Source: Nitrosomonas sp. (GTDB lineage Bacteria > Pseudomonadota > Gammaproteobacteria > Burkholderiales > Nitrosomonadaceae). From it: a DNA stretch of 64,000 bases. The position numbers and the translations under genes were made by a program. Positions 1-9,883 of the stretch are shown piece after piece (the stretch's first letter is position 1; every line of letters begins with the position of its first letter). The DNA lies in NCBI RefSeq assembly GCF_019635155.1, contig NZ_JAHBZY010000006.1:1-64000 (forward strand), read 5' to 3'. The notes beneath the pieces are model-generated. The model was not told the DNA's origin. It did no database searches and saw only the letters and a list, made by a program, of their open reading frames with translations.

Positions 1-133
1 TGGAAAACCCGGGGCGATTCACGTATCTTCTGGAAATTTAAGCAAGAAAATCTGAGGGGTGATTACTAAAGCGATCTTCCGCACTAATCCAGCCTGACTC
101 AAACTGAAGAGTCTCCGGAAAAACCGGAATCAT

Positions 134-1405
134 TCAAAATTCATTTCCCCGGCTGTTATCAACATCATCCGGGCTCACCAAGCTGCCGGAATTTCCCCAT
201 GCGTTCCTGATGTAAGACACTACCTGAGCAATTTCAATATCGCGAATGAAATGTTGATAGGGTGGCATGCCGTAGGGTCTCGGATTGCCTGCCGTGGCAG
301 GCGGATACCCGCCATACAGCACGCTGCGGATTGCGTTCAGCGGGGAACTCATGGTTACACTCCGGTTTCCGGCCAGCGGGGGGTATATTTTTGGCTTGCC
401 TTCCCCGGATTGACCGTGGCAGTCCTGACAGTGTTTTTCATATACTTCCTGTCCGAGCGCTAGATATTGGCGGACCCGTTCCGGTATTTTCCGGGCTTTT
501 CTAGGTTCTTTGGCATGGTCTTTTTTCTCACCCAGGGATTGAAGATAAACCGCTATCGAGCGGATATCATCGTCTGACAGATACTGCAGACTTTGCCGGA
601 CGATCGTCGCCATAGAACCGGAAGTTACGGCATGGCTGTTTATCCCGGTGGATAGCAGTTCCACAATGTCTTCGATCGGCCATTCACCGACTCCGGCTTC
701 CAGCGGGGAAATCAAAGAGGGTGCATACCAGTAGCTACCCATGATTTTACCTCCGGTTAGCTGATCGTCCTGGCTGGCGCCCCATACATTGCGGGGCATA
801 TGACAGGCGTTACAGTGTCCGAGTCCTTGAACCAGATAGTTACCCCGGTTCCATTCAGCGCTTTTCGATTTGTCCAGTTGATAGACGCCTTCTTTGAAAT
901 ACCACTTCCGCCAAAGAAACAGGAGTGTCTGGTTATCGTAAGGCGAACTGATCTTGTGAGGCGGGTTGGTCTGCACGACGGGCGGCAGTGAACGCAAATA
1001 CGCAAAAATCGCATCGGCATCCGGCCGGGTGACTTTGGTATATTCAGTATACGGAAAAGCCGGATACAAATAGCGGCCATCCTTCGATTTTCCGTAATGC
1101 AGCGCCTGCCAGAAGTCCTCGCCGCTCCAGCGGCCGATCCCGGTTTCGTTATCCGGTGTGAGATTCGATGTGACGAATTCACCGAAAGGCGTATTCAGCT
1201 TGCGCCCGCCCGCATAAGGTTCTCCTCCTCGCGCGGTATGACATCCCATGCAGTTGCCCGCCCGGGCGAGATATTCTCCACGCTGAACCTGTTCATCGGA
1301 ATCAACCAGCGTTTGAGCCGATGCCATTTGCATCAAGGATAGCAACCCGCCTGCAATACAAGCGGCAAATTTGTTTGCAAGCCTTGCTCTATTTGAATTT
1401 CTCAT
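134..1405 (-). CDS. Tri-haem cytochrome c, alcohol/gluconate dehydrogenase cytochrome-subunit type
   Basis: This is a predicted periplasmic electron carrier of 423 residues. An N-terminal signal peptide (about residues 10-30, ending ASA) is followed by three CxxCH haem sites: CMGCH near 52, CNACH near 198 and CQDCH near 326. Three class I cytochrome c domains in this spacing are typical of the cytochrome subunits of membrane alcohol, aldehyde or gluconate dehydrogenases, but no dehydrogenase subunit is visible here, so the electron donor is unknown. The reading frame is open further upstream, but the start at 1405 is chosen because it precedes the signal peptide and overlaps the stop of the upstream cytochrome gene as ATGA, indicating translational coupling. 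Family call confident; partner unknown. Confidence 0.85.
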   Translation of the reverse strand: MRNSNRARLANKFAACIAGGLLSLMQMASAQTLVDSDEQVQRGEYLARAGNCMGCHTARGGEPYAGGRKLNTPFGEFVTSNLTPDNETGIGRWSGEDFWQALHYGKSKDGRYLYPAFPYTEYTKVTRPDADAIFAYLRSLPPVVQTNPPHKISSPYDNQTLLFLWRKWYFKEGVYQLDKSKSAEWNRGNYLVQGLGHCNACHMPRNVWGASQDDQLTGGKIMGSYWYAPSLISPLEAGVGEWPIEDIVELLSTGINSHAVTSGSMATIVRQSLQYLSDDDIRSIAVYLQSLGEKKDHAKEPRKARKIPERVRQYLALGQEVYEKHCQDCHGQSGEGKPKIYPPLAGNRSVTMSSPLNAIRSVLYGGYPPATAGNPRPYGMPPYQHFIRDIEIAQVVSYIRNAWGNSGSLVSPDDVDNSRGNEF

Positions 1406-2121
1406 CGCGATACCCCCTTTCCGGACAAAATGGTCTGGCAACGTTGCGCCAGTTCCGGCGCAAGCGTTTCCGTTCCGGCGGATTGTCCCGATACCGGCAG
1501 CCCGGGAAGCCACAGTGCCAACGCATTCACTTCTTCCTGGGTCAGCTTTTTGGCTATTTCCGACATGCAGTCGGGTGTTTGGCCGCGCATGATTCCGCCA
1601 TTGCGCCAGCCGCCGAACTGTGCGGCCAGATAAGCATGCGGCAAACCCAGCAGACCGGGAATAGCCGGTTGCATGCCCATCAATGCTTCGCCATGACAAG
1701 CATTGCATGCCGGCAGATTGCGTTCGGGGTCGCCGGAATACACCAGTGTTTCCACGGATTGTGTTTCAGCAGATGACAGCGCAGGTGCTACCGGTTCCAC
1801 ATAAGTGTAGGGCTGGGAAGCAAAATACTCTGCGATTTCCCGCATGTATTCATCCGACATGTTTTCGAGCAAAATGGCCATCGGCTGATAATAGCGCCGC
1901 CCATCGCGAAAATTACGCAACTGATTATAAAGATAACCGGCCGGTTTGCCCGCAATACGCGGGAAATAAGCATCCCGGTCTATCCGGTCAGCATCTCTAT
2001 GGCAGATGATGCACGGCTTTATGCGCTCATCCAGGGTATCGGGTATTTCGGATGATGCCGGCTCGGCAGCATTTGCCAGCCCGGAAATCATCGCTAACAA
2101 GATAAAAGCAAAAGATTTCAT
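1402..2121 (-). CDS. Di-haem cytochrome c, c4-like
   Basis: The 239-residue protein has a cleavable signal peptide (MKSFAFILLAMISGLANA) and two CxxCH motifs, CIICH near residue 37 and CNACH near 140, each in its own class I domain as in cytochrome c4. It should be periplasmic or membrane-attached and shuttle electrons between a quinol- or substrate-oxidising complex and a terminal acceptor. It is the first gene of a two-gene unit; its stop overlaps the start of the tri-haem cytochrome by 4 nt, so the two are probably made together and may form one complex. The specific redox partner cannot be told from the window. Confidence 0.85.
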   Translation of the reverse strand: MKSFAFILLAMISGLANAAEPASSEIPDTLDERIKPCIICHRDADRIDRDAYFPRIAGKPAGYLYNQLRNFRDGRRYYQPMAILLENMSDEYMREIAEYFASQPYTYVEPVAPALSSAETQSVETLVYSGDPERNLPACNACHGEALMGMQPAIPGLLGLPHAYLAAQFGGWRNGGIMRGQTPDCMSEIAKKLTQEEVNALALWLPGLPVSGQSAGTETLAPELAQRCQTILSGKGVSR

Positions 2122-2388
2122 TGATACGTGGACCCATGAAAAATAATTAAAATACCGGTAAACCTTCAGAATTCTTTCTTGAAGATCCGTATGGGCGTCA
2201 AGCTATTCTGTGGAACGAGCGTGTAATGCGATCTATTATTCCAGCAGCCGACGTGCAGAGTCGCAGTGTATATCACTACCTGTAATCCAAACAACCGGAT
2301 AGAAAACCTGGTTAATCGTGAGCGGCTGTATGTAACTCATCCGTTATTCCAATGGTGTTTACCGGGGTGAAAGTTTTGCTCTTGCACC

Positions 2389-3312
2389 TCAATCCGCTGC
2401 CAGTACCCGAATATGCGCCGCCACGCATCGCGCCAGCGATTTTAATTCATACCCGCCTTCCAGTGCCGAGACGATGCGGTCTTGTGCGTATTTTGCGGCA
2501 ATGGCTTTGATTTGCCGGGTGACCCAGCCATAATCGTCATCATCCAAGTTCAATTGCGCCATGTCGTCGTCTTGGTGCGCATCGAAACCGGCGGAGACGA
2601 AGATCATTTCAGGCTTGAAGCGATTGAGTGCCGGGAGCCAGTGATCGGTGACGGCCTGGCGGAATATCGCGCCATTACTGCCGCGTGGCAGCGGTACGTT
2701 GATCATGCGCTCGGTGGCGCTGTTGGCGCCGCTGTAGGGGTAAAAAGGGTGTTGGAACGTCGAACACAGCATGATCTGCGGATTGTCGCGGAATATTTCT
2801 TCGCTGCCGTTGCCATGGTGTACGTCAAAATCCAGAATGGCGACGCGCTGCAAATGGTATTGAGCGATGGCATGCGCTGCGCCTGCCGCGATATTATTGA
2901 ACAAACAAAAACCCATGGCGCGATCCGATTCGGCGTGATGGCCAGGCGGACGGACGGCACAAAAAGCGTTTCTAACTTGACCGCTCAGCACCAGATCGGT
3001 CGCTAAAATGACGGCCCCGGCGGCGTGTAATGCGGCGCTCAATGAAAACGGATTCATCGCGGTGTCGGCGTCCAATGCGACTAGCCCGGCAGCCGGAGAG
3101 GCCTGATGGATGCTTTCGATATAGTCCGGGGTGTGCACCCGTGCGAGCTGTGTGGTGGTTGCCAGCGGTGCTTGGTATCGTTGCAATTGCCCCAGCAAGC
3201 CGGTTGCTTGCAATTCGTTATCGATGGCGATCAACCGTTTCGGGCATTCCGGATGGAATGATCCCATTTCATGTTTGAAACAATCCGGATGAGAAATATA
3301 AGCGGTTGGCAC
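2389..3312 (-). CDS. Histone deacetylase family protein (AcuC/HDAC-like amidohydrolase)
   Basis: The 307-residue protein has the complete zinc-dependent deacetylase core: RPPGHH (tandem His 125-126), LDFDVHHGNG (metal Asp 161 or 163 and His 165) and AGFDAH (metal Asp 244). Bacterial members remove acetyl or other acyl groups from polyamines, small molecules or protein lysines in the cytoplasm; the natural substrate here is unknown. It is a standalone gene with a 267-nt gap on the downstream side and a divergent gene upstream, so context does not suggest a pathway. Length and motifs are those of an intact enzyme. Confidence 0.85.
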   Translation of the reverse strand: MPTAYISHPDCFKHEMGSFHPECPKRLIAIDNELQATGLLGQLQRYQAPLATTTQLARVHTPDYIESIHQASPAAGLVALDADTAMNPFSLSAALHAAGAVILATDLVLSGQVRNAFCAVRPPGHHAESDRAMGFCLFNNIAAGAAHAIAQYHLQRVAILDFDVHHGNGSEEIFRDNPQIMLCSTFQHPFYPYSGANSATERMINVPLPRGSNGAIFRQAVTDHWLPALNRFKPEMIFVSAGFDAHQDDDMAQLNLDDDDYGWVTRQIKAIAAKYAQDRIVSALEGGYELKSLARCVAAHIRVLAAD

Positions 3313-3481
3313 GCGGTTTTCCGTTTCGATGAAATTTCAAAGTGTAGTGATCATACCGGTATTCTCCGGCAGTCACAAAATGTAAAGATTATTCAATCAA
3401 CCCGGTATACCGTGATAAATTATCAGCAAACTGAATTTTTGTGTAATTGTATTTTTCGTCATATCTAATGGGGAGTTATTG

Positions 3482-4540
3482 ATGAACGATTTTATTAGCA
3501 ACATGCTGAAATTTCTTTCGATCGAGTCGCTGATGGAGAAAGGCTGGTTGGAACTGGCGCAAATTATCATGCCGCTTTTTTTATTATTTTTAACGTTTTT
3601 CGGACTGAGTTTCTATATTCAACATAAACGATGGAAAGCGGTCGCTTCGGTAATCTGTGCGCTGGTCGCTTTTGTTTATCTGCCGTATGAGTTTTACCGC
3701 CAATCGATGGTATCCGCCCGGGCGCATACGAATGTGGGTGAGATTCAGCAAAATTTGCAGGAATTTATGGATTCGGCCAATTTGACGCATGTGAAAGGTA
3801 TTGCGGATAAAGGAGCGGCTGCGAGCGTATTGGACGAAATGATTCATGGCATTAAGTCGGATAAGAAAAAGGAATTGATACTGATTTCCTGGCTGGTGGC
3901 GGAAAGTGAAAAGAACGCGCTGGCGCAAATCGACGGCAAGCAAAAAACGCTGACTGACGATCTCAAGTCCGATTTGGCGGCGGCGAAAGTGGAAATTATC
4001 GACTCGCATCCGCCGGTCGAGAAAATTTCCGAGACGATCGTGAGAAAGCTGGATGACGATGTCAAAGTGCTGGTTGAAAAGAAAATGCAAGCTTTCAAGG
4101 AGGAACTTGACGGTTCCTTGGATGGTTTTAAAGACAGCATCAATACCTTCGTGCAAGGAGAACTTAATAATTACCAGACAAAGTTGGCGGGCATTACGCA
4201 ACAAAATGTCGATGAGCTGAGAAATGTTTCCAATCGAGTCAGCCAGTCGCTTGCCGAACAAGTTAAAAAAGTCAATCAGGAGTCATTGAAAAAACTGGAT
4301 GACACCAAAGAAAGCATTGAAGGGCTTGGCGCCGCTTCGGATAGCAGCTTAAGAGGCATTACGCAGCAAATGAAGCAGCTATCGGCATCTCTCGAAACCG
4401 CGCAGAAAATCGCGCAGAAAAGAAACGATATCCTGTTTGAATATAACGAATGCATGCGAACGACGGGAATGTTGGATCTGGGCGGCAAAGGAGAGCAGTG
4501 CAAATCCAAGTATCAGCAAGATTTGGCTGGTTTAAAATAA
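3482..4540 (+). CDS. Unrecognised membrane-anchored coiled-coil protein
   Basis: I do not recognise a family for this 352-residue protein. Two hydrophobic segments lie near residues 25-45 and 53-70. The rest is long, charged and heptad-rich (from about 150 to 325), with many Lys, Glu, Asp and Gln and hardly any Cys, as in a rod-like coiled coil. This resembles the architecture of RmuC-like or chemotaxis-like scaffold proteins, but no HAMP, nuclease or signalling motif is visible. The ATG at 3482 is preferred to the overlapping TTG at 3479 because a GGGGAG ribosome-binding site precedes it. It stands alone, followed by a convergent K+ channel gene. Confidence 0.6.
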   Translation: MNDFISNMLKFLSIESLMEKGWLELAQIIMPLFLLFLTFFGLSFYIQHKRWKAVASVICALVAFVYLPYEFYRQSMVSARAHTNVGEIQQNLQEFMDSANLTHVKGIADKGAAASVLDEMIHGIKSDKKKELILISWLVAESEKNALAQIDGKQKTLTDDLKSDLAAAKVEIIDSHPPVEKISETIVRKLDDDVKVLVEKKMQAFKEELDGSLDGFKDSINTFVQGELNNYQTKLAGITQQNVDELRNVSNRVSQSLAEQVKKVNQESLKKLDDTKESIEGLGAASDSSLRGITQQMKQLSASLETAQKIAQKRNDILFEYNECMRTTGMLDLGGKGEQCKSKYQQDLAGLK

Positions 4541-4594
4541 CCGATCGCGCATCAACTGATGGTTCGTTGCTTTGCAACCGACCATCAGATTGCT

Positions 4595-5068
4595 TCAATC
4601 TTCCGAATTTCGCCCCGATTGTGTTAACAAATGCGGCCATAACCGCTGCATTGCCAGAAAGGTAAAGGACGCCGACCAGGTAATCAACGCCAGGCCGGCC
4701 AGACCTTCAGCCGCACTCAACATGCGGATGGCGCCGACAGGCAGCAAGTCGCCGAACCCGACAGTGGTGTAAACGACCGATGAGAAATAAACAAAATCGA
4801 AGAAGTTACCTTCATCCATACCGGTGATGTGACCCAATCCGGCGCCCTTCTGCATCAGCATGTAACCTAACGCGAAAATCATTATCTCCAGTACATGCGC
4901 CAGCAGCAAGCTGAGCATCACGACCAGCACGCCGATGCGTTTGTGCACATGGATGCTTACGGTACGGCCCAGAAAACGGAGTGTTTCATAGTGCAATATC
5001 ACACATACAGTCACGACCGATACCGAGATTGCAAGTGCCAAGAGATGGTAAGCGTGTTCGTTCATCAT
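4595..5068 (-). CDS. Small two-TM potassium channel (Ion_trans_2 type)
   Basis: The 157-residue protein has an N-terminal membrane helix (about 9-26), a second hydrophobic segment (46-72), a pore loop with the selectivity filter TVGFGD at 102-107 and a following membrane helix (115-137). TVGFGD is a K+ channel signature, so the protein should form a tetrameric pore in the inner membrane. There is no C-terminal RCK/TrkA_N domain, so gating by cytoplasmic ligands is not obvious. It is convergent with the coiled-coil gene and divergent from the YiiX-like gene. The first of two adjacent ATG codons is used; the second is equally possible. Confidence 0.85.
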   Translation of the reverse strand: MMNEHAYHLLALAISVSVVTVCVILHYETLRFLGRTVSIHVHKRIGVLVVMLSLLLAHVLEIMIFALGYMLMQKGAGLGHITGMDEGNFFDFVYFSSVVYTTVGFGDLLPVGAIRMLSAAEGLAGLALITWSASFTFLAMQRLWPHLLTQSGRNSED

Positions 5069-5320
5069 TCAAAAGGATCGATTATTGTCACACAATGGAT
5101 GGCGAATACATATAATAGAATTTAATTGGGATTTTGTTTTGGCGAAATACTGATTAATTGCTGGCAAAGCAATTTGTTATGTGCTGCGTTGGATGGTGCT
5201 TGGAGATTTTCCTGTCTTGATGATATTCCGTTTCTTGCGCTCCATCCGTTGTGCATCGCATCTTGCTCGGCTGGGTAATCAGCATTTTCCCGGATAATTG
5301 ACGCCACATAAGGGAATGGC

Positions 5321-6121
5321 ATGGGGCAAGTGACGGAGTTCGTAGGAAGCCGGTTAGCACGGTTTTTGACCAAACCGGTGCGGCAGAATGTTCAGGTGGC
5401 GACAGTCAACCAGGAACAATTAGCGACAACGCTTCAACCGGGCGATGTATTGCTGGTCGAAGGCGATACCCGCATCAGTGTTGCTATCAAATATCTGACG
5501 CAATCGACCTGGTCGCATGCCGCATTGTATATCGGAGATGTTTTGCCGCACGGTGCGCCGTGGGAATTGCCAAAGGTATTGATTGAAGCGGATTTGAAAG
5601 AAGGCGTGCGTGCCATCACCTTGGCGCATTATGCGCAAATGCACACGCGTATCTGCCGGCCGGTCGGGCTGAGCACTGAAGATCGCAAGCGGGTCGTTGA
5701 TTTTGCGATTTCACGCATGGGCCACCAATACGATCTTAAACATATCTTTGACTTGTTGCGCTATCTGTTGCCAACAGCACCGGTGCCGACTCGATTTCGC
5801 AGACGCCTGCTGGCGCTCGGAAGCGGTGATCCGACGCGTGCGATTTGTTCAACGTTGATTGCGCAAGCATTCGAGTCCGTGCGGTACCCGATTCTGCCGG
5901 AGGTTCAGCGTACCTGGTCGAAGGATCCCACGCATGCCGATTGCTATGCGGAGATCTATCACATTCGCCACCATAGCTTATTTACACCGCGCGACTTCGA
6001 TATTTCGCCGTACTTCGATATCATCAAACCCTTGCTGGAAAACGGTTTCGATTACCGCAAGCTTGCCTGGAGCGATGCGGACCGGGAAGACGATTCTTGC
6101 GGGTGTGATTCGCCCGGATAA
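5321..6121 (+). CDS. YiiX/YebB-like permuted papain-fold (NlpC/P60-related) cysteine hydrolase
   Basis: The 266-residue protein begins its fold with GDVLLVEG, followed by a catalytic-type His in WSHAALY (His 66) and a later Cys in AICSTLIAQAFE (Cys 176). His before Cys is the circularly permuted order of the YiiX/YebB group, whose members act as amidases or acyltransferases on cell-wall or lipid-linked substrates. No signal peptide is evident, so it may act at the cytoplasmic face. The start has AGGGA about 6 nt upstream. Its tail is convergent with the BT1 transporter gene. The family assignment is good; the substrate is unknown. Confidence 0.7.
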   Translation: MGQVTEFVGSRLARFLTKPVRQNVQVATVNQEQLATTLQPGDVLLVEGDTRISVAIKYLTQSTWSHAALYIGDVLPHGAPWELPKVLIEADLKEGVRAITLAHYAQMHTRICRPVGLSTEDRKRVVDFAISRMGHQYDLKHIFDLLRYLLPTAPVPTRFRRRLLALGSGDPTRAICSTLIAQAFESVRYPILPEVQRTWSKDPTHADCYAEIYHIRHHSLFTPRDFDISPYFDIIKPLLENGFDYRKLAWSDADREDDSCGCDSPG

Positions 6122-6182
6122 AGATCTATGCGCGACTTTACTGATGAGAAGGAAAGTACTGTATCGAGTTGCCCGCAAATCG

Positions 6183-7835
6183 TCAGGCATTACGAAAGCG
6201 CGAATGCTTAACGATTAGAATCGTAACCAACGGCAAAACAAAACCAATAATCGTAACGGTAATCAACAAATGCCCGAGCTCGCTGTAATCGGCGGGTATG
6301 GTGATTTGGCCGGTCGCCGCGTCCTTGACTTCGCGTTTGACTTCGTAGATCTGATTGAGATATTTCGTGCCCAGTTGCGAAGCCGATAAGGCCAGATTGG
6401 TAAAAGAGGCCATTACTGCGAAGAAGGTGGCTTTGAGTTTTTCCGGTGCGGAATTGGCGATCCATGCCAACATCGGAATCATTGCGATTTGTCCCAACGG
6501 TGATTCCAATGCCGTATCGATCAGTGCGATAAACCGAGCATCGACCACCCCGCCTGTCATCGCTGCAGTCCATTCGTGCAAGCCAAAATACATGCCGATG
6601 ATCGGGAGAGACAGAAAAGTGCCGGCAACGGTCAGAAAACCGATGATGTAGGCGATCGATCGTTCCGCCATAAAACGGCGGAAAATGAACATGCCAAATA
6701 AAGTCAGGGTGGCACCGACAAGCGATAGAACGGCAAGAAACTGCTGGTCAAATCCCAATTCGTCGATCATCCACCAAGTGGAACCGGCACCAGGGCCGGG
6801 AATAGCGCGGAAAATAAAAATCATGACCGCGGTGCCAACCAGAACGTTACGAGCTTCGGGCTCCAATTCCCCGGTCAAACGCCACATCAGAAAGAGGATA
6901 ATCGTCAGGGAGATAGCAAAGATGATTTCCTCGCCACCGGATATCCGGCTTAAACCGACGCTCAACGAGATAATGGTAAAAGCCAATCCGCCGCCAAGAA
7001 TCCACCAATTGACTGACGGCGATTCGGAATGAACGGCCAGCAATTTGTCGATTTCTTGCGAACTGTGACCCAATGCTAGAAACCGTTTTCTCTCCTGTCG
7101 ATGCAACCAGGACGCGAATACGACACCCAAAATGGAGATCAGCGGAATAATCAACGCTAGTTCGTAAACGAGCAAATATACCGCTTCTTTTTCGGCTTCC
7201 GGCAATGCTCCTGCATCACGCAGCAGAAAAACATTGGCGACAGAGACCAGGACACCGCCACCGATAATCGCGACGCGGCCTAGGGTTTGCATGGTGACAT
7301 GCATCAGTTTCCGTTTTTCCAAATCCAGCTTATTGCCATTTTCATCGACTCGCGGTACCGCTTCTACAGTCATGGCATCGGCCACGACATCCTGCAAAAC
7401 ATAGCCGATGGGCGCCAGCAGCGCGGAAATGACATACCAAGTTTCAACAGGGGCGATGGCGGCCATCGCTTCCGTGTGTCCCAGCAAGCCGATCATGATC
7501 AGCAAGCTCAGCATGATCAAACTGGCGCCGAGATACACCAGTAAGCTTTTCCAACGCCATATCAAATCAACCAAATGCCCCATCGGCATTTTGAGCGCCC
7601 AGGGCAGCATCATCCAGAATCCGAGCATAGCCAGAAATTCGGCGGATAATCCCAGCTTTTCCTTGACGTAGAAGGTGCCGACGATACCGGTCAAACCGGA
7701 AATACCAGCGGCGACATACACCATCAAAGGCGGTAAATAAGACAATCGCATTTCACGGCCAAGCGCCAGAATATTGGCGCTGAACCACTGTGCGATGACT
7801 GACAAAAAACCGGTTGCCGGTAGTGGATTTTTCAT
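6183..7835 (-). CDS. BT1 (folate-biopterin)-type major facilitator transporter
   Basis: The 550-residue integral membrane protein has about 12-14 hydrophobic helices. The stretch LQDVVADAMTVE near residue 150 and the surrounding layout resemble the BT1 branch of the major facilitator superfamily, whose eukaryotic members carry folates and biopterin; bacterial members are mostly uncharacterised. The gene starts 39 nt downstream of the DegS-like protease stop on the same strand, so the two may be co-transcribed. The substrate is not predictable from sequence. Confidence 0.65.
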   Translation of the reverse strand: MKNPLPATGFLSVIAQWFSANILALGREMRLSYLPPLMVYVAAGISGLTGIVGTFYVKEKLGLSAEFLAMLGFWMMLPWALKMPMGHLVDLIWRWKSLLVYLGASLIMLSLLIMIGLLGHTEAMAAIAPVETWYVISALLAPIGYVLQDVVADAMTVEAVPRVDENGNKLDLEKRKLMHVTMQTLGRVAIIGGGVLVSVANVFLLRDAGALPEAEKEAVYLLVYELALIIPLISILGVVFASWLHRQERKRFLALGHSSQEIDKLLAVHSESPSVNWWILGGGLAFTIISLSVGLSRISGGEEIIFAISLTIILFLMWRLTGELEPEARNVLVGTAVMIFIFRAIPGPGAGSTWWMIDELGFDQQFLAVLSLVGATLTLFGMFIFRRFMAERSIAYIIGFLTVAGTFLSLPIIGMYFGLHEWTAAMTGGVVDARFIALIDTALESPLGQIAMIPMLAWIANSAPEKLKATFFAVMASFTNLALSASQLGTKYLNQIYEVKREVKDAATGQITIPADYSELGHLLITVTIIGFVLPLVTILIVKHSRFRNA

Positions 7836-7874
7836 AGGGTTGTGAAGTTTCTTATTTAAGTTTTTTGAATAGCG

Positions 7875-9014
7875 TTATTTTTGTTTAGGCCGGACACCGA
7901 CTTTGACCGGGATGGATTTTTCCTGTTTGTTGCGTATGACCGTAATCGTTACGGTTTTTCCAGGTTCTAAGGCTGCAACCGTTTTGAGTATTTCCGATGT
8001 GCTATTTACCGGTTTTCCCTCGACAGCGGTTAAGATATCGCCCGGTTTGATTCCAGCCTGATCCGCGGGCCCTTCTTTGAGGGTGTTGGCGATTAACGAT
8101 CCCACCGGTTGTGCTAAGCCGAAGGATTCAGCCAGTTCCTGGGTCATGTCTTGCATGGTCACACCTAACCAGCCGCGCGTGACGCTACCGGACTGTATGA
8201 TTTGTTCCATGATTTGCTGGGCGTTATGGACCGGAATCGCGAAACCGATTCCCAGGGAACCACCACTGCTGGAATAAATGGCGGTGTTGATGCCGATCAA
8301 GTGCCCTGATGTATCCGTTAACGCACCTCCGGAATTACCCGGATTGATGGCGGCGTCGGTTTGGATAAAGTCTTCGAAAGTATTGATGCCGACCCGGCTT
8401 CTGCTTAAAGCGCTGACGATCCCCATGGTGACGCTCTGACCGACACCGAATGGATTGCCGACGGCCAGCACCACATCGCCGACTTTAACGTACTGCGATT
8501 GTCCGAATGTGATTGCCGGCAGATTTTTTAAATCGGTCTTGAGGACTGCCAGATCGGTTTCCGGATCCGAGCCGATTAATTTTGCTTTGGCTTTGCGGCC
8601 ATCGACCAGCGCGATTTCAACTTCGTCGGATGCTTCGATCACGTGGTGATTGGTCAGGATATAACCATTATTGCTGACGATGACGCCGGAGCCCAGACTG
8701 GAGGTGCGACGTGTCCGTGACTCGAATTGATCGCCAAAAAATCGGCGGAACGATGGATCGTTTAGCAAGGGGTGGAGCGGCTCTTTGATTTCCTTGCTGG
8801 TAAAAATATTGACGACCGACGGTATGGCCGCTTCCGCAGCATTAAAGTAGCTATCCGGTCTTGGTGTTTCTACAACAGGCACCGCTTCCTTTATGGTTAC
8901 GATTTCTCCGCGGGGTCTCCACGACAGTAAATCAGGCCGCAACGTCGATACGGTAAAAAAAATAGCCAGAAAAATTGTTGCTGTTTGTGCAAAAATCAAC
9001 CAAAGTCTGTACAT
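7875..9014 (-). CDS. degS: DegS/AlgW-like periplasmic serine protease with one PDZ domain
   Basis: The 379-residue protein has an N-terminal membrane anchor (about 5-24), a trypsin-like S1C domain with catalytic His 124 (TNHHVIE), Asp 154 (ETDLAVLK) and Ser 228 (GNSGGAL), and a single C-terminal PDZ domain (about 275-375). One PDZ plus an uncleaved anchor is the DegS/AlgW layout; in relatives this protease cuts an anti-sigma factor in response to misfolded outer-membrane proteins. No rpoE or rseA is in the window. It is divergent from nif3 with a 61-nt shared upstream region and is followed by the BT1 transporter. Confidence 0.85.
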   Translation of the reverse strand: MYRLWLIFAQTATIFLAIFFTVSTLRPDLLSWRPRGEIVTIKEAVPVVETPRPDSYFNAAEAAIPSVVNIFTSKEIKEPLHPLLNDPSFRRFFGDQFESRTRRTSSLGSGVIVSNNGYILTNHHVIEASDEVEIALVDGRKAKAKLIGSDPETDLAVLKTDLKNLPAITFGQSQYVKVGDVVLAVGNPFGVGQSVTMGIVSALSRSRVGINTFEDFIQTDAAINPGNSGGALTDTSGHLIGINTAIYSSSGGSLGIGFAIPVHNAQQIMEQIIQSGSVTRGWLGVTMQDMTQELAESFGLAQPVGSLIANTLKEGPADQAGIKPGDILTAVEGKPVNSTSEILKTVAALEPGKTVTITVIRNKQEKSIPVKVGVRPKQK

Positions 9015-9075
9015 CAGTGTGGTTACTCCAAAATCAATTTACTGCAAAGTAGTTTATGCACCAAGGAGAGCGTTA

Positions 9076-9822
9076 ATGCATCGAGATGAACTGGAAAATC
9101 ATTTGAATCAATTGTTGGATATTTCCCGCTTTCATGATTATTGCCCAAATGGCTTGCAAGTGGAAGGGCGCGGTAACATTCAAACCATTATCAGCGGTGT
9201 CACGGCTTCGTTGGATTTGCTGCAAGCTGCGATTGCAGCTAAAGCGGATGCGATTCTCGTGCATCACGGCTATTTCTGGCGTGGCGAAGACATGCGCATC
9301 ACCGGCATGAAAAGCCGCCGCATTGCGTTACTGCTGAATCAGCAACTCAATTTGTTCGCCTATCATTTGCCGCTGGATGCGCATCCGCATTTGGGCAATA
9401 ACGTGCTATTGGGGAAAAAATTGGGTTTGATCGAGACCGGCCGTTTCGGTGAACAGGATGTTGGAATTATCGGGGAATTGCCGCAACCCGTTACCTTATA
9501 TTCATTCAGTCATAAAATTTCTCGAACTTTGTTGCGTAAGCCCATGATTATCGGCGACCCGGAGAAAACGATCCGGCAAATCGCTTGGTGCACCGGTGCT
9601 GCGCAAAGCTATTTTGAGTCAGCTATCCGGCAGAGAGTCGATGCTTATTTGACCGGTGAAATTTCCGAGCAGCACGTGCATATCGCTCGCGAATCGGGTG
9701 TTGCATTCATTGCGGCGGGACATCACGCAACCGAGCGCTACGGCGTACAAGCGGTTGGCGATCATATCGCGCAAAAATTCGGTATTCGCCATCAGTTTAT
9801 TGATATCGAGAACCCGGTGTAG
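9076..9822 (+). CDS. Nif3-like dinuclear metal-centre protein (YbgI family)
   Basis: The 248-residue protein matches the Nif3/YbgI family, a hexameric ring protein with a two-metal site built from conserved His, Asp and Glu (HHGYFWRGE near 73, YHLPLDAHPHLGNN near 96 and GHHATER near 215). It is sometimes annotated as type 2 GTP cyclohydrolase I, but its true role is unsettled. The frame is open upstream to 8893, but the ATG at 9076 is chosen because AAGGAGAG lies just before it and the conserved fold begins there. The neighbour pairing with a DegS-like protease is common in betaproteobacteria. Confidence 0.88.
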   Translation: MHRDELENHLNQLLDISRFHDYCPNGLQVEGRGNIQTIISGVTASLDLLQAAIAAKADAILVHHGYFWRGEDMRITGMKSRRIALLLNQQLNLFAYHLPLDAHPHLGNNVLLGKKLGLIETGRFGEQDVGIIGELPQPVTLYSFSHKISRTLLRKPMIIGDPEKTIRQIAWCTGAAQSYFESAIRQRVDAYLTGEISEQHVHIARESGVAFIAAGHHATERYGVQAVGDHIAQKFGIRHQFIDIENPV

Positions 9823-9883
9823 TTTAATGAATGGCGAAGAATATTTGCTTTATGTTTTATGCCGGCGGTTTTAGCGTTGTGAA

